Source: Phycisphaerales bacterium (GTDB lineage: Bacteria > Planctomycetota > Phycisphaerae > UBA1845 > UTPLA1). Taken from it: 64,000 nt of DNA. Both the position numbers and the translations under genes were made by a program. This document shows positions 53,227 to 62,783 of the stretch, one piece after another (position 1 is the first letter of the stretch; each line of letters opens with the position of its first letter). Where the stretch lies: contig JAKSDK010000425.1 of assembly GCA_022360095.1 (NCBI GenBank), positions 1 to 64,000 on the forward strand, read 5' to 3'. The notes beneath the pieces were generated by a model. The model worked only from the letters and a program-made list of their open reading frames with translations, was not told the DNA's origin and ran no database searches.

Positions 53227-54294
53227 TCATTCCGTATCAGCGGGAGTTGTGAGAATGGTGTTACGATTCGAAGGGCGTTTGCGCTGCTCGGCCAACTCGA
53301 TCGCCAATCGAAGAGCCGCTTTCATCGACCCCGGGTCGGCTTTGTTCTTCCCCACAATATCGAACGCCGTGCCGTGATCCACGCTGGTGCGAACAATCGG
53401 CAGCCCTAGTGTGACGTTCACAGCGCGATCAAAGGCCAGCAGCTTCACAGGAATCAACCCCTGATCGTGGTACATGGCGACCACACCATCGAATTCACCC
53501 TGAGCAGCCCTTCGAAACAGTGTATCGGCCGGATACGGACCGGACGCTCGAATGCCGGCATGACAGGCCATGTCGATCGCCGGCCGAATGACCCGCGTCT
53601 CCTCATCGCCGAAGCGGCCGTTTTCACCCGCGTGCGGATTGAGGCCGGCCACGGCAATCTTCGGCTCGGAGATGCCGAACCAATCGCTCAGTGCCTGATG
53701 CAACAGGTCGATCGGCTGAAAAACCAAACCGATCGTGAAGCGATTTCGGAGCTCAAACAGAGATTCGTGCACACTCGCAAGTGCCACTCGCAACGGACCA
53801 CCGGTGAACATCATGGTGACACGATGAGTCTTGAACCGATGAGCCAGCAGTTCCGTATGCCCGACAAAAGGAAAACCGGCCATTTGCCAGGAGGTCTTAT
53901 TAATGGGCCCCGTAACGAGGGCATCGATTTTGTCCATGAAAGCATCGTTCATGGCCTCTTCGAGAAATCGCATCGAAGCTCGACCGGCCTCGGCGGTCGG
54001 TTCACGCGGAGAGCGAACACCAATCGCGAACTCGTCGAAATCAGCAATGACCGCCCCACCGTCCGTTTCATGAGCATGCTCATGCGGTGCCCGAATCCAA
54101 TATGGGGCCAATTCCGCAAGATCAGCGGCATAAACAACCGGTTCCAGCAATCCGTAAACAATGAACCTGGCCCTGGCTCGCAAAGAATGATCGGCCAATG
54201 CTTTGACGACAACTTCTGCACCAATGCCGGAAGGATCACCCATGGTGATCCCGATGGTCGGCCGCACCGTTGAGTTATCGCGGTCTTGCAACAT
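53227..54294 (-). CDS. pdxA: 4-hydroxythreonine-4-phosphate dehydrogenase (PdxA)
   Basis: A 355-residue enzyme of the deoxyxylulose-dependent vitamin B6 pathway, which oxidises 4-phosphohydroxythreonine for pyridoxine-5'-phosphate synthesis. Seen: PTIGITMGDPSGIGAEVVVKAL, GPINKTSW, GHTELLAHRF, MMFTGGPLRVALASVHESL, LNPHAGENGRFGDEE, MYHDQGLIPVKLLAF and TSVDHGTAFDIVGKNKADPGSM. The two His and the Asp metal ligands are all kept. Start ATG 54294 has AGGA 6 nt upstream; TTG 54300 also begins the frame. It is not in an obvious pdx operon. It is convergent with etfB. Confidence 0.95.
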   Translation of the reverse strand: MLQDRDNSTVRPTIGITMGDPSGIGAEVVVKALADHSLRARARFIVYGLLEPVVYAADLAELAPYWIRAPHEHAHETDGGAVIADFDEFAIGVRSPREPTAEAGRASMRFLEEAMNDAFMDKIDALVTGPINKTSWQMAGFPFVGHTELLAHRFKTHRVTMMFTGGPLRVALASVHESLFELRNRFTIGLVFQPIDLLHQALSDWFGISEPKIAVAGLNPHAGENGRFGDEETRVIRPAIDMACHAGIRASGPYPADTLFRRAAQGEFDGVVAMYHDQGLIPVKLLAFDRAVNVTLGLPIVRTSVDHGTAFDIVGKNKADPGSMKAALRLAIELAEQRKRPSNRNTILTTPADTE

Positions 54295-54440
54295 CGGCAA
54301 TCCTGGTCTCGTACGCGCTCACGTCGCACTCCATATATTTTACTCCACGTCAAGCCAGGAAACAATTAACCGCTCCGGAAGTGTTACCGCCTGAAGCCGG
54401 GCACTGATCGATGAATGGACGATCTCAAACAGATTTCAGG

Positions 54441-55091
54441 CTAAGCGAAATCATGCCGCGAAAGGAATTCGGAGGAAATACCACCCCTGCCCGTCGATCC
54501 CTGCGTTCTCTTCAGGTAATGAACAACGGTCCGGGCCAGAACGTCTGTCTCGATGTTGACCCGGCTGCCGACTTTTTTTTGACCGATGGTCGTGCGTTCC
54601 AATGTCGTAGGAATGAGGGCGACGCTGAATTCGTCGTTTCGAACCTCGGCGACCGTGAGTGAAACTCCGTCAATGGCAACCGAGCCCTTGGGAGTGATGT
54701 AAGCCATCGGCTCTGCATCCATCGAAAACCACCACAATGACTCCCGCGACGATTGCTCGATTCTCGAAACCGTAGCGACGGCATCCACGTGTCCCTGCAC
54801 GAAATGCCCGTCAATGCGATCGCCGACGGCCATGCTTTTTTGAAGATTGACTTCGTCACCGTCGCGAAGCTCGCCAAGCGTGGTCCGCCGCAGGGTTTCT
54901 GCAATGACGTCGAACTCCGACTCGTCGCCGTCGGCGCGGGTCAGCGTCAGACAGACGCCGTCCACCGCGATGCTGCCTCCGGTCGGTACATCAGACCAAT
55001 AATCCTGGACGTGAATGATCAGCGCCTTGCCGCTGGAAACATTCCTGCACTGACTGATCCGACCGACGGCATCAATGATTCCGGAGAACAT
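54441..55091 (-). CDS. ribE: Riboflavin synthase, alpha subunit
   Basis: A 216-residue lumazine synthase partner that dismutates two 6,7-dimethyl-8-ribityllumazine molecules into riboflavin. Two repeats are visible, each of about 95 residues: MFSGIIDAVGRI and ...GSIAVDGVCLTLT in the first, DGHFVQGHVDAVATV and GSVAIDGVSLTVAEV in the second. The last ~25 residues carry an extra Gly/Arg-rich tail. No FMN riboswitch can be seen upstream, and neighbouring rib genes are absent. The start is ATG 55091. Confidence 0.95.
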   Translation of the reverse strand: MFSGIIDAVGRISQCRNVSSGKALIIHVQDYWSDVPTGGSIAVDGVCLTLTRADGDESEFDVIAETLRRTTLGELRDGDEVNLQKSMAVGDRIDGHFVQGHVDAVATVSRIEQSSRESLWWFSMDAEPMAYITPKGSVAIDGVSLTVAEVRNDEFSVALIPTTLERTTIGQKKVGSRVNIETDVLARTVVHYLKRTQGSTGRGGISSEFLSRHDFA

Positions 55092-55250
55092 GCATCACTT
55101 TCGCGGGTTCGCTGCAACGCGGCGTTATCATCTTTCCCTTGACATGTCATTGTATTCAATTCCTGAACCACACGCCAGGAACTACAGCCTTTGCGTCGAG
55201 GTGTCGAGATGTTCGTTGCATGAAGACGTTGATTCAAATGCTTCTTCAAG

Positions 55251-55288
55251 AAAAAAACAACCCGCCCGGCACTTGGCCGAACGGGTTG
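55251..55288 (-). terminator. Intrinsic terminator on the minus strand
   Basis: On the minus strand CAACCCG and CGGGTTG pair, with a further CGGC/GCCG inner stem, and are followed by a run of seven T. It lies between the end of the small lipoprotein gene (55370) and riboflavin synthase (55091). It thus ends the lipoprotein transcript and separates it from ribE. Confidence 0.85.
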
Positions 55289-55369
55289 CATCGCCTCCTG
55301 CTATTGAGTCTTTCGCCATCACTCAGTGAATGTTGCTCCACCAAGTGACACCGGCCTGGCTCAATGATA

Positions 55370-55882
55370 TCAGCTCTGTTGCTGCTGCTGTCCCGTGTCG
55401 CCGCCATTGTCGACACCGCCGCCGCCAGTTCCGCCGCCAACACCTAGACCGCCAAAGATCGATTGAAGAATCTCATCAAGATCATTGGGATCAAGGTTGT
55501 CAGGATCCAAGTCGGAACCTGCATCGGCAAAGGCTTCGGCCAATTCATCCAAACCCTGGATCGAATCCGGATCGGACTGGGCGGTTTGTGACAACGTCTC
55601 GAAGTCCTCGAAGGTGTTAAGCTCATTGGCCGAGAAGAAGTCCGTCAACGCCTGAGCCTGGGTCTCGGTCAGTTCGACCGGCTCAAAACCCGGATTCTCA
55701 GAGGCGAGGATGTCGTTGACGGTTTGGCTGAGAATCTGGATCTCACCGGCGGTCAACGAGGAGATTTGCCCACCGGCGACCTTCGCGCCGGCCGAGAGAA
55801 TGTTGTCGCCGAAGCACCCCGTCACGCTCACTGCGAGCATGGCCGTCAACAATGTACACACCTTCAGTTTTCTGGAATTCAT
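55370..55882 (-). CDS. Small lipoprotein, acidic with Gly/Gln tail
   Basis: A 170-residue protein with a lipoprotein signal (VSVTGC; mature Cys ~23). The body is acidic and helix-rich with a low-complexity stretch (DPDNLDPNDLDEILQ) and a C-terminal GGGTGGGGVDNGG and QQQQQS tail. No known domain. AAGGAGGGGG gives a strong ribosome binding site. It is downstream of another small lipoprotein, and its transcript ends at the 55251 terminator. Confidence 0.6.
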   Translation of the reverse strand: MNSRKLKVCTLLTAMLAVSVTGCFGDNILSAGAKVAGGQISSLTAGEIQILSQTVNDILASENPGFEPVELTETQAQALTDFFSANELNTFEDFETLSQTAQSDPDSIQGLDELAEAFADAGSDLDPDNLDPNDLDEILQSIFGGLGVGGGTGGGGVDNGGDTGQQQQQS

Positions 55883-55953
55883 CTGACTCCCCCTCCTTAA
55901 TAAATTCTTCGTGACGTTGATTGCTCGTCCTCTTGATTGTTCCCATGCACCCT

Positions 55954-56229
55954 TTAGGGCACGTTGAACGTGAACAAAAACTCGACGAGACGATCGCCTT
56001 CGTCGGTCTCGGGAGCGCCGACCGCGTCCCGAATGGCCTGGCGTTTCTCGTCGTCGGTCAGGCGTTCGTCATCCTGAATCTCCTCCAATTGCGTCAGGGA
56101 CAGGCCCGTGACCAAATCGGGGAGTTCCGGCTGCAAACGATCCAAACCGCAGCCGACCAGCATCGTCACGATCAGGCAGGAACAGAAGCAGAAAATGCGC
56201 GTCGCTCGAAAACCGAAGATAGGCATCAT
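55954..56229 (-). CDS. Small lipoprotein
   Basis: A 91-residue protein with a lipoprotein signal (LIVTMLVGC). The mature part is acidic and helical (SLTQLEEIQDDERLTDDEKRQAIRDAVGAP). The start is at ATG 56229, preceded by AAGG; an upstream frame extension to 56271 lacks a ribosome binding site. It is 71 nt from the next lipoprotein gene and probably in one operon. It shares the LT.-E-x-Q pattern (SLTQLEEIQ versus SLTAGEIQIL) with that protein, so the two may be distant relatives. Confidence 0.5.
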   Translation of the reverse strand: MMPIFGFRATRIFCFCSCLIVTMLVGCGLDRLQPELPDLVTGLSLTQLEEIQDDERLTDDEKRQAIRDAVGAPETDEGDRLVEFLFTFNVP

Positions 56230-56403
56230 AATAACCTTATTACGAGGGCTAGATTTAACGGCGAGGTGCACGCCATTCTAGCATCGGTCCGCAGAATCTC
56301 GCATCTTTAGTCCGGACGCTTGATCAGACGGCTCCGCCAGCAGCAGGGTTTGACCGACGGTTATCGGTACCTATAATTCCGCGACCTGGTAAAATAACGT
56401 TTT

Positions 56404-57498
56404 ATGCTGATTCAAACGGACAAAGGCAAAGTTTACCTGTGCTCAGCTGCATTCAAGCGAGGTTTCCTTGGGACTTGCGCCATGCTCGTCAGTGCTTTCG
56501 TCGCACCAGCGACCGCCCCGGCAAGCCCCGTCCATTCCCCTCCGATACCCCATTCAATCGCTCAGCTTGAAGCCCAACCCCGAAAGAAATCGAAACCGCC
56601 GCCAAAGTCGGCTTCCGGCTCGTCCTCGTCATGTGCTTCACTATTAAAATCAGCCAAGACCGCAACCACTCCACTCGAAAGGGCGCATGCCCATCTTGCT
56701 GCGGCACGATGTAAGCTCGTGCTGGAATGTGCGCCACCTCTGTCTCTGGAGCTGTACGGCCGCGGCGACAGTCAACTGGCCCGAATCGTGGATCAAGGCT
56801 TGAGCCATCTCAATCTTGCAACAAACGCATTGGGGCATTTGCCTGACGATTTCGATGCCGATGCCCGACGATCGATCGAGGACAAAATCGATTTGCTGCG
56901 TGCCTTCGCGACCATGTTCGCGGCCATTGCGAAAGGCAACGGTTCGACGGAAGCAAAGACACGTTTGACCAATGCATGCATCGATCTGGCGATTTACGTC
57001 GATGATCCCAACTCCGGCGTGGTCGATTCCGCCAAACTTTGGCAGGCCGTCGCCTACCGTCGCGCAGGGCGGCCGGATCGTGCTTTGCAGTTGCTCTTAC
57101 CGGCCCTGGCGCCGTCATCGTCCAGTCGGATCGACTTTTTGGCCCGCATTGAACGTTGCCGGGCGCTGGCGGACAAAGGCCGTTTTGTCGCAGCCTTATC
57201 CCTGACGATGAAACTCGATGCTCGGATTGAAAACTGGTTCGACGATGAAGAAAAGGAAATTCGAAAAGGGGCCGAAAATGCGATTCGCTGGATCAGCGTG
57301 GATATCTACAAACGCTGGGCGACCGACCTGCGGGCACAAGGCAACAAACCCCGGGCACAGGCCGCTGAAAGGCGAGCGATGGAGATCGTCGGCAAGGGCA
57401 CCTATCCGCCTCCACCGGACCGCTCTTTGAATCTGAAAGAAACGATCGCCGGTCTACCCGACTGGAACTTCAATACGCCTCGCGACGTATCCCAATAG
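56404..57498 (+). CDS. Secreted or membrane-anchored helical repeat protein
   Basis: A 364-residue protein with a hydrophobic stretch near residues 18-38 that could be a signal peptide. A Pro/Lys/Ser-rich linker (to ~70) is followed by an alpha-helical body (~75-335) with TPR-like spacing (AKLWQAVAYRRAGRPDRALQLLLPAL; RIERCRALADKGRFVAALSL; DLRAQGNKPRAQAAERRAM). No named family is recognised. It is divergent from the small-lipoprotein operon. Start could also be at an internal ATG near the hydrophobic stretch. Confidence 0.55.
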   Translation: MLIQTDKGKVYLCSAAFKRGFLGTCAMLVSAFVAPATAPASPVHSPPIPHSIAQLEAQPRKKSKPPPKSASGSSSSCASLLKSAKTATTPLERAHAHLAAARCKLVLECAPPLSLELYGRGDSQLARIVDQGLSHLNLATNALGHLPDDFDADARRSIEDKIDLLRAFATMFAAIAKGNGSTEAKTRLTNACIDLAIYVDDPNSGVVDSAKLWQAVAYRRAGRPDRALQLLLPALAPSSSSRIDFLARIERCRALADKGRFVAALSLTMKLDARIENWFDDEEKEIRKGAENAIRWISVDIYKRWATDLRAQGNKPRAQAAERRAMEIVGKGTYPPPPDRSLNLKETIAGLPDWNFNTPRDVSQ

Positions 57499-57537
57499 GG
57501 ACCGTGCACCTGGGGGGGACGTGGAGAGCGTCTTGCC

Positions 57538-57960
57538 ATGAGGCACCACAGCCACAAGGGGCTGCTTTTATTGCGCCAGGAAGATGGCAAGGTTGTTTTC
57601 CACGTCTTACGCACCGCCGCCTTCGTGATCTACGGCATCGCCACTTTCATTTTGGTTCGCTTCCTGAACGGCAGCTATCAACACGAGCTGATCGGTCCAG
57701 AGGCCAAGACGCTGCTGATCGCGCTTGACGTTGTTGTGGCGTGCCTCCTGTTCATCTGGAAGGCACCGAGGGGAGACATTTACATTCGCCTGAAGCCCGT
57801 GCATTGCTGCAAGAACTGTGGCTACGACCTGAAGGGAAACGTAAGGGGGATATGTCCGGAATGCGGCACCAAGAATCCCGCGCACCTCAGCCGGACTTTT
57901 CGTTTCCCTTTTTGCAGGGTTCCTGAGTTGCAAATCGACCCCAAGAAGAAAACAAACTGA
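57538..57960 (+). CDS. Small membrane protein with C-terminal zinc ribbon
   Basis: A 140-residue protein with two membrane segments (~24-42 and ~60-77) and a zinc ribbon, HCCKNCGYDLKGNVRGICPECG (~90-111). This CxNCGYDLxG...CPECG ribbon is widespread in planctomycete membrane proteins of unknown function. GGAGAG precedes the ATG. It follows the helical protein gene by 39 nt, so the two may be co-transcribed. Confidence 0.6.
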   Translation: MRHHSHKGLLLLRQEDGKVVFHVLRTAAFVIYGIATFILVRFLNGSYQHELIGPEAKTLLIALDVVVACLLFIWKAPRGDIYIRLKPVHCCKNCGYDLKGNVRGICPECGTKNPAHLSRTFRFPFCRVPELQIDPKKKTN

Positions 57961-58010
57961 CCGGCGTTTTGTCGCTTGATTTTGCGGATAGGCACTTCGC
58001 GAGATGTCTC

Positions 58011-58742
58011 TCACTGGCGTGCGGAGATCTGCAGATTGCGTTCGTTGTTGGCGGCCGGACGAGACTGAACACCGATCATACGGAGATTCAAGCCGCCGGC
58101 GGCATCAAGGCTAACCTCCCAAATCTGGCCCGGCCTCATCACACCTGATGCGGCTTCATACTGAGCCGTGCGTACTCCGTATTCTGAGGCCAAGACCGGA
58201 TTCTCCATGAGTTGCAAGAACCGATCCCACAGTCGAGCATGCGTCGAATCGGGCTCAGACTCACCCGCCACGTCGATTGGCGCCTTTCGATCGAGCGGAT
58301 ATCCGGTGGAAGGTGATTGGTGCTCGCCGAAGACGCGACGGAATACAAAAAGACTCCAATCCTTATCGGGCGCCGCTTGAGCGATAAGGCTATGTTTGAA
58401 CTTAATCACCTTGGCCTCGAAATAAACCTGGGCCCCTTTGACTTCGATGTTCTCCGGAACTCCCAGTGTGCCCGACGGACCGATTTGCTGCCAACGAAGC
58501 AAGGTGATCGGCTCGCCCGTATCACTTTGATACTGTTCAACGACATCGACCTGCGCGACTCGCCGTGAGTCGCTTAGGCGCTCCACGTACAAGGCCATTT
58601 CCGCCTTTTCGCGTTCGAGCTCATTGATCTGCGAACGCAGACGTCGTACTTCAAACGCGCCGAAATGATCCGTCGTAAAGACCGCGGCGGCCACCAGCGC
58701 AAATGCGCCAAAACACAATTTGATCCAGCGAAACCTGAACAC
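58011..58742 (-). CDS. Single-pass membrane protein with coiled coil
   Basis: A 243-residue protein starting at GTG 58742 (GAGGAG upstream). A membrane segment (~10-28) is followed by a coiled coil (~33-57, RLRSQINELEREKAEM) and a beta-rich periplasmic domain. I recognise no family. Its start is clear of both neighbours. Confidence 0.55.
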   Translation of the reverse strand: MFRFRWIKLCFGAFALVAAAVFTTDHFGAFEVRRLRSQINELEREKAEMALYVERLSDSRRVAQVDVVEQYQSDTGEPITLLRWQQIGPSGTLGVPENIEVKGAQVYFEAKVIKFKHSLIAQAAPDKDWSLFVFRRVFGEHQSPSTGYPLDRKAPIDVAGESEPDSTHARLWDRFLQLMENPVLASEYGVRTAQYEAASGVMRPGQIWEVSLDAAGGLNLRMIGVQSRPAANNERNLQISARQ

Positions 58743-58964
58743 CCTATCTCCTCAAGAAGGCATGCACCGATGTCTTCACAGGTGTACGAGGATAGTGCAT
58801 CGTTCCCCTCTGTGTATCGGTCCGGCCACTTGCGATCTGCCGGAATGTGTCACAAAGACATCATAGCGGACCCATGGCATTTCAGCACAGATGATCCATC
58901 GACGGCCCGGCCTCGGGAGTTCAGATTAGAACCGAAATCCGGCAGAATCGCTTTCTAATTCGCT

Positions 58965-59696
58965 TCAGAGCACTTTCCGAAACCGGATCACGTAGTTTTC
59001 GCGAAGCGGTATTTCCGGAACTTCGGAGACGAACTCGAAACCCGATTCCTTGATTTCGCGGATAAACTGCTCCTGATCCGCTCGAACATGACCCCGAATC
59101 CACGACTGACGCTCCGGCTTCAAATGAGCGATGTTCGCCTCACTTCTGTGGAAGTCCACAACAACCACTTCTCCGCCAGGCCTCAAGGCTCGATGGATTG
59201 ATCGCATCATCGTTCTGGGATATTCGAAATGGTGATAAGTGTCACAGATAAACGCGAGATCGATCGATGTCGGCGGCAGCTCTGCCGAGTCGTCTTTGTT
59301 GAGTATCGTCTCGATGTTCGTCAACCGCTTTTCCTTCGCCTGCAACTCGATGTGTTCCAGAAAATCCCTGGCAATGTCGACCGCGTAGACCCTGCCTGCC
59401 TGCCCTACCCGGTCAGCGAACAGCAACGTGAAAAAACCCGTGCCGGCGCCGATGTCGGCCACGTCCATTCCGAATCTTAGACCCAGCGAATCCACAATGG
59501 CCTGACGGTGTTTGTAAATCTCCCGACTCTCTCCTTCGAAACGTCCAATCCACTCATCAACGTCAAGCGTTTCTTTGAATCGATCATTGATGCCCGGCCT
59601 GACATTTCGCTCTTTGTGTGCGTTGTCCTTGGTAACGCAACTGCCGGCAATGAACAACAGAACTGCGTACGGAAAAACCTTTCGAAGGTAGGACAC
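58965..59696 (-). CDS. Lipoprotein-like SAM-dependent methyltransferase
   Basis: A 243-residue protein. I place the start at GTG 59696, with AAGGAG 6 nt upstream, giving a short basic N-terminus, a hydrophobic core and a lipobox-like AGSC. The methyltransferase domain (~50-240) is ordinary class I: DVADIGAGTGFFTLLFADRVG (motif I), VYAVDIARDFLEHI, and AFICDTYHHFEYP, RALRPGGEVVVVDFHR. A cytoplasmic cofactor enzyme with an export signal is unexpected. Either it is really exported, or the hydrophobic stretch serves as a membrane anchor. Confidence 0.65.
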   Translation of the reverse strand: MSYLRKVFPYAVLLFIAGSCVTKDNAHKERNVRPGINDRFKETLDVDEWIGRFEGESREIYKHRQAIVDSLGLRFGMDVADIGAGTGFFTLLFADRVGQAGRVYAVDIARDFLEHIELQAKEKRLTNIETILNKDDSAELPPTSIDLAFICDTYHHFEYPRTMMRSIHRALRPGGEVVVVDFHRSEANIAHLKPERQSWIRGHVRADQEQFIREIKESGFEFVSEVPEIPLRENYVIRFRKVL

Positions 59697-60011
59697 GTCT
59701 GTCTCCTTAATGGTCACCCTAATCTGGCACGCCGATCATTATACCGGTTTCAGAGCGAACGAAATCCTGCCCCCTCCGCATATCAACTAGAAAAATCGTG
59801 AGATCAGTCCGGGTCCACCGTTCTACGCTGTAGCAGAGGGGAAACCCGCGCCCTTGTGGCAGCGTCGGCGAGCAATCTGCCGGTCGCGCTCCACGACCCC
59901 AAACTCGACCGTCTGGACATCGAAGAAGCCGTGGCGTTCCTCCCTTCGGGATGTTATGCTGTCGAAGCACCGAAAACTCAATCACCAATCTTAGCGATGG
60001 AGAAAAGACTT

Positions 60012-61049
60012 ATGTGTGACCACCGAATGACCCTATGCATCGGTTTCACCGCAACCGTATGTGCGATGATTCTTCCCGCGTCGGCCGTCGCCGTTGAGAT
60101 GGTCGAACTGAAGGCCAAGTTCAAACCCGGTCACGTCACCTACTATGAAAAGCAGGATGACACTGAGCAGTCCATGGACGGCCCGATGGGAAAGATGCAC
60201 ATGAAATCCAATCAAACCACGGGCGTGATGCTAAAAGTCGAATCCTCCTCGAAAGATCACGCAAAGATCAGCATGACGTTCGACCGTATGAAGGTCACCA
60301 TGGACGCACCGCCGATGGTCAACGACATGAGCTATGACACGGACCTTGCCGACGACGGAAGTGCTCCCCAACTAATGCAGGTTTTGACGCCGATGGTCGG
60401 CTCGACCATAACGCTGGAGTTGGACCAAAACAACCAGGCAACCTCGGCGGCAGGCATCGAGGAGATGCTCGCGAAGATCGAAAAGACCGCTGGGCAAAAC
60501 CCTTTTTTCATTGGCATGAAACAAGCGCTCAATGAAGAACGAGCAAAGCAGGATTGGAACTACGGCCACCTGGCAATCCTGCCTAACAAGAAAGTCAAGG
60601 CCGGCGACCAATGGGACATGAAGCTGAGAAAGAGAATCGCGTTGATCGGTTCGGAGGTCACGGTCGTCTATGATTGCAATTGTAAACTGGACCGTGTAAC
60701 GGAGGAGAAAGGTCGAAAGATCGCGGTCATCACTTTCAGCGGAAAATCAACCGGTCTGGCCGAGGCTGCGATGCCGCAGAGTATGAAGGTCGAAAGCGGC
60801 ACGTTAAGTGGAACAGCCAAATTCGACATCAACAGCGGCGAACTCTTCAACGCAGTCCAGAATATCGCAACCAAGATTAGCGCGGAATCGCCTGCCGGCG
60901 GGCCGCGTCTGAATGTTGAATTGAAGAAGAAGGAAACGTCCGTTCACAAGTCATCCTCCGAACGTAAGAAAGAGAAGAGGGAAAACGAAAAGAAGGCCGA
61001 AATGGCCAAGAAGGCTACAGCCGACAAAAATGCCAAAGACAAAAACTAG
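60012..61049 (+). CDS. Secreted hypothetical protein
   Basis: A 345-residue protein from ATG 60012 (GGAGAAAAG upstream). A signal peptide (~1-25) is followed by a beta-rich body (~30-300) with methionine-rich blocks (GPMGKMHMKSNQTTGVM) and a long lysine/glutamate tail (ERKKEKRENEKKAEMAKK). The pattern is that of planctomycete DUF6263-like proteins, but I am not sure of the family. It ends 137 nt before the next gene, and an upstream open extension to 59856 lacks a ribosome binding site. Confidence 0.55.
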   Translation: MCDHRMTLCIGFTATVCAMILPASAVAVEMVELKAKFKPGHVTYYEKQDDTEQSMDGPMGKMHMKSNQTTGVMLKVESSSKDHAKISMTFDRMKVTMDAPPMVNDMSYDTDLADDGSAPQLMQVLTPMVGSTITLELDQNNQATSAAGIEEMLAKIEKTAGQNPFFIGMKQALNEERAKQDWNYGHLAILPNKKVKAGDQWDMKLRKRIALIGSEVTVVYDCNCKLDRVTEEKGRKIAVITFSGKSTGLAEAAMPQSMKVESGTLSGTAKFDINSGELFNAVQNIATKISAESPAGGPRLNVELKKKETSVHKSSSERKKEKRENEKKAEMAKKATADKNAKDKN

Positions 61050-61186
61050 GGGCGACCATCAGTTCCGACGAGAACAGGCATGACGTGTCGCTCTCCGCGG
61101 CGGCGGCCGGGTTTCCGTCAAACTGGCACGAGTTTCAACGGCGAGCGGAAAAGAATGGCATTTTCTTCGCAAAGGAGTCAAGTGAT

Positions 61187-62452
61187 ATGATCCGATCGGG
61201 AATCATTCAGATCGTTGCCTTGGGATTCTGTCTTGCCGTTGCCGACAAATCGCTCGGCCAATGGAAGCAATGGGGCGGACCCAAGCAGAATTTCAAAGTC
61301 AAATGCAAGGGACTGGCCGGAGAATGGCCGAAGGATGGCCCGCCGAAGCTATGGTCACGCGACCTCGGCGAGGGATACTCGGGGATCCTGGCCGACAAGG
61401 GCCGTCTTTACACCATGTATCGCGACGGTGGCAAGGAAGTTGTCGTAGCGATGAAAGCGAAATCCGGAGAACCTGTTTGGGAGCATCGCTACGATTCTCC
61501 GGTCCACGAGAAACATGAAAAAAGATTCAACTCAGGCCCTCGCGCCACACCGCTGATTTCAGGCAAGCGACTCTACACCATCGGCTGCTCGGGAAAAATG
61601 TTCTGTCTTAATGCCAAGTCGGGAAAGGTCTATTGGAAAAAGGACCTTTGGAAAGATTACGAGGGTTCATTCCTGAACCATGGATACTCTTCAAGCCCAT
61701 TTGTCTATAAGGACAGTGTCATCGCGCTGGTCGGCGGCGAAGGACACAGCATCGTGGCCTTTGACAAGGAGAGCGGCGAGGAACTTTGGAAGAAACAGAA
61801 TTTTGGAAACAGCTACTCCACCCCCAAGCTCATCAACGTCGACGGACAAGATCAACTCCTGTGCTTCATGGCGCAGGAACTCGTCGCGATCAATCCCAAA
61901 AATGGAAAGTTGCTCTGGGACTATCAGATCGGAAACAGATGGAACCAGAATATCTCACAACCGATCTGGAGAAACAAAGACAAAATCCTGTTCATTTCAG
62001 TCGCACAGGCCGGCAGCCGCGGGCTCAAGCTGACACGCAAAGGCAAGAAAACCAAAGTCGAAGAGGTCTGGACCAACAAGGTCGGCGTCCATCACAGCAA
62101 CGCGATCCGAATCGGCGAATACGTTTACACGTCTACAGGTGGATTTCAACCCGGCCTGTTTCAGGCCATTAATATCAAGACCGGTGAGATCGCCTGGCGG
62201 GAACGGGGCTTTGCAAAAGCAACCATGCTCTACGCAGACGGCCAATTCATCATTCTTGATGAGAACGGTCAACTGGGGCTCGCGACGGCTACGCCGGAAC
62301 TCTTCGAGGTCCACGCCACGGCGCCGATCCTGGAGCCGATCGGAGGTTCCAAGACCTGGACGGTTCCCACCCTGGTGGACACCACACTTTACCTTCGTGA
62401 CAGCTCAAAGATCATGGCCCTTGACCTTGGCGTGAGCCCGAAGGCGAGTTGA
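61187..62452 (+). CDS. Secreted PQQ-like beta-propeller protein
   Basis: A 421-residue protein with a signal peptide and ~7 PQQ-like propeller blades, recognisable from the W-containing repeats such as KSGEPVWEHRY, AKSGKVYWKKDLW, ESGEELWKKQNF, KNGKLLWDYQI and KTGEIAWRERGF. The start at ATG 61187 has AAGGAG 9 nt upstream. Secreted propellers of this type are often scaffold or sensor proteins, and no catalytic residues point to a dehydrogenase. The sequence matches the 'PQQ-binding-like beta-propeller repeat' family common in planctomycetes. Confidence 0.8.
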   Translation: MIRSGIIQIVALGFCLAVADKSLGQWKQWGGPKQNFKVKCKGLAGEWPKDGPPKLWSRDLGEGYSGILADKGRLYTMYRDGGKEVVVAMKAKSGEPVWEHRYDSPVHEKHEKRFNSGPRATPLISGKRLYTIGCSGKMFCLNAKSGKVYWKKDLWKDYEGSFLNHGYSSSPFVYKDSVIALVGGEGHSIVAFDKESGEELWKKQNFGNSYSTPKLINVDGQDQLLCFMAQELVAINPKNGKLLWDYQIGNRWNQNISQPIWRNKDKILFISVAQAGSRGLKLTRKGKKTKVEEVWTNKVGVHHSNAIRIGEYVYTSTGGFQPGLFQAINIKTGEIAWRERGFAKATMLYADGQFIILDENGQLGLATATPELFEVHATAPILEPIGGSKTWTVPTLVDTTLYLRDSSKIMALDLGVSPKAS

Positions 62453-62617
62453 TTGAGCTTTACGCCAGGAGGCATCTCAACGAATCCGGCCATGGGGCAG
62501 CTTAGGCATGCACCGCAGGCCGCTGCATGAAGCGGGTTTTCGACGTGCGCCGACGAAATCGTGTCTGGACAGGACGCCCGACTTCGTAAAAGATACCCTC
62601 ACTTTGATAATTTGCCT

Positions 62618-62704
62618 GGAGAGGTGTCCGAGTGGCTGAAGGAGCCGCATTCGAAATGCGGTCTGCGGGTAACCGTAGCGGGGGTTCGAATCCCTCCCTC
62701 TCCG
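62618..62704 (+). tRNA. tRNA-Ser (anticodon CGA)
   Basis: An 87-nt class II tRNA with a long variable arm: acceptor GGAGAGG/CCTCTCC, anticodon stem CCGCA/TGCGG around loop TTCGAAA (anticodon CGA), variable arm TCTGCGGGTAACCGTAGC, and T loop TTCGAAT. CCA is not encoded. A TTTTCT run follows and may end transcription. Confidence 0.95.
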
Positions 62705-62783
62705 TTTTCTAATATGAAGTGATGGAATTCCGATTTCGAAATTTGGGACATTATTGCGCCCGCAGGCAGAAGCCCGGGTGCGC

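Noticed and set aside
55091..55250. FMN riboswitch upstream of riboflavin synthase
   Set aside because: The conserved RFN-element blocks are not visible in the gap.
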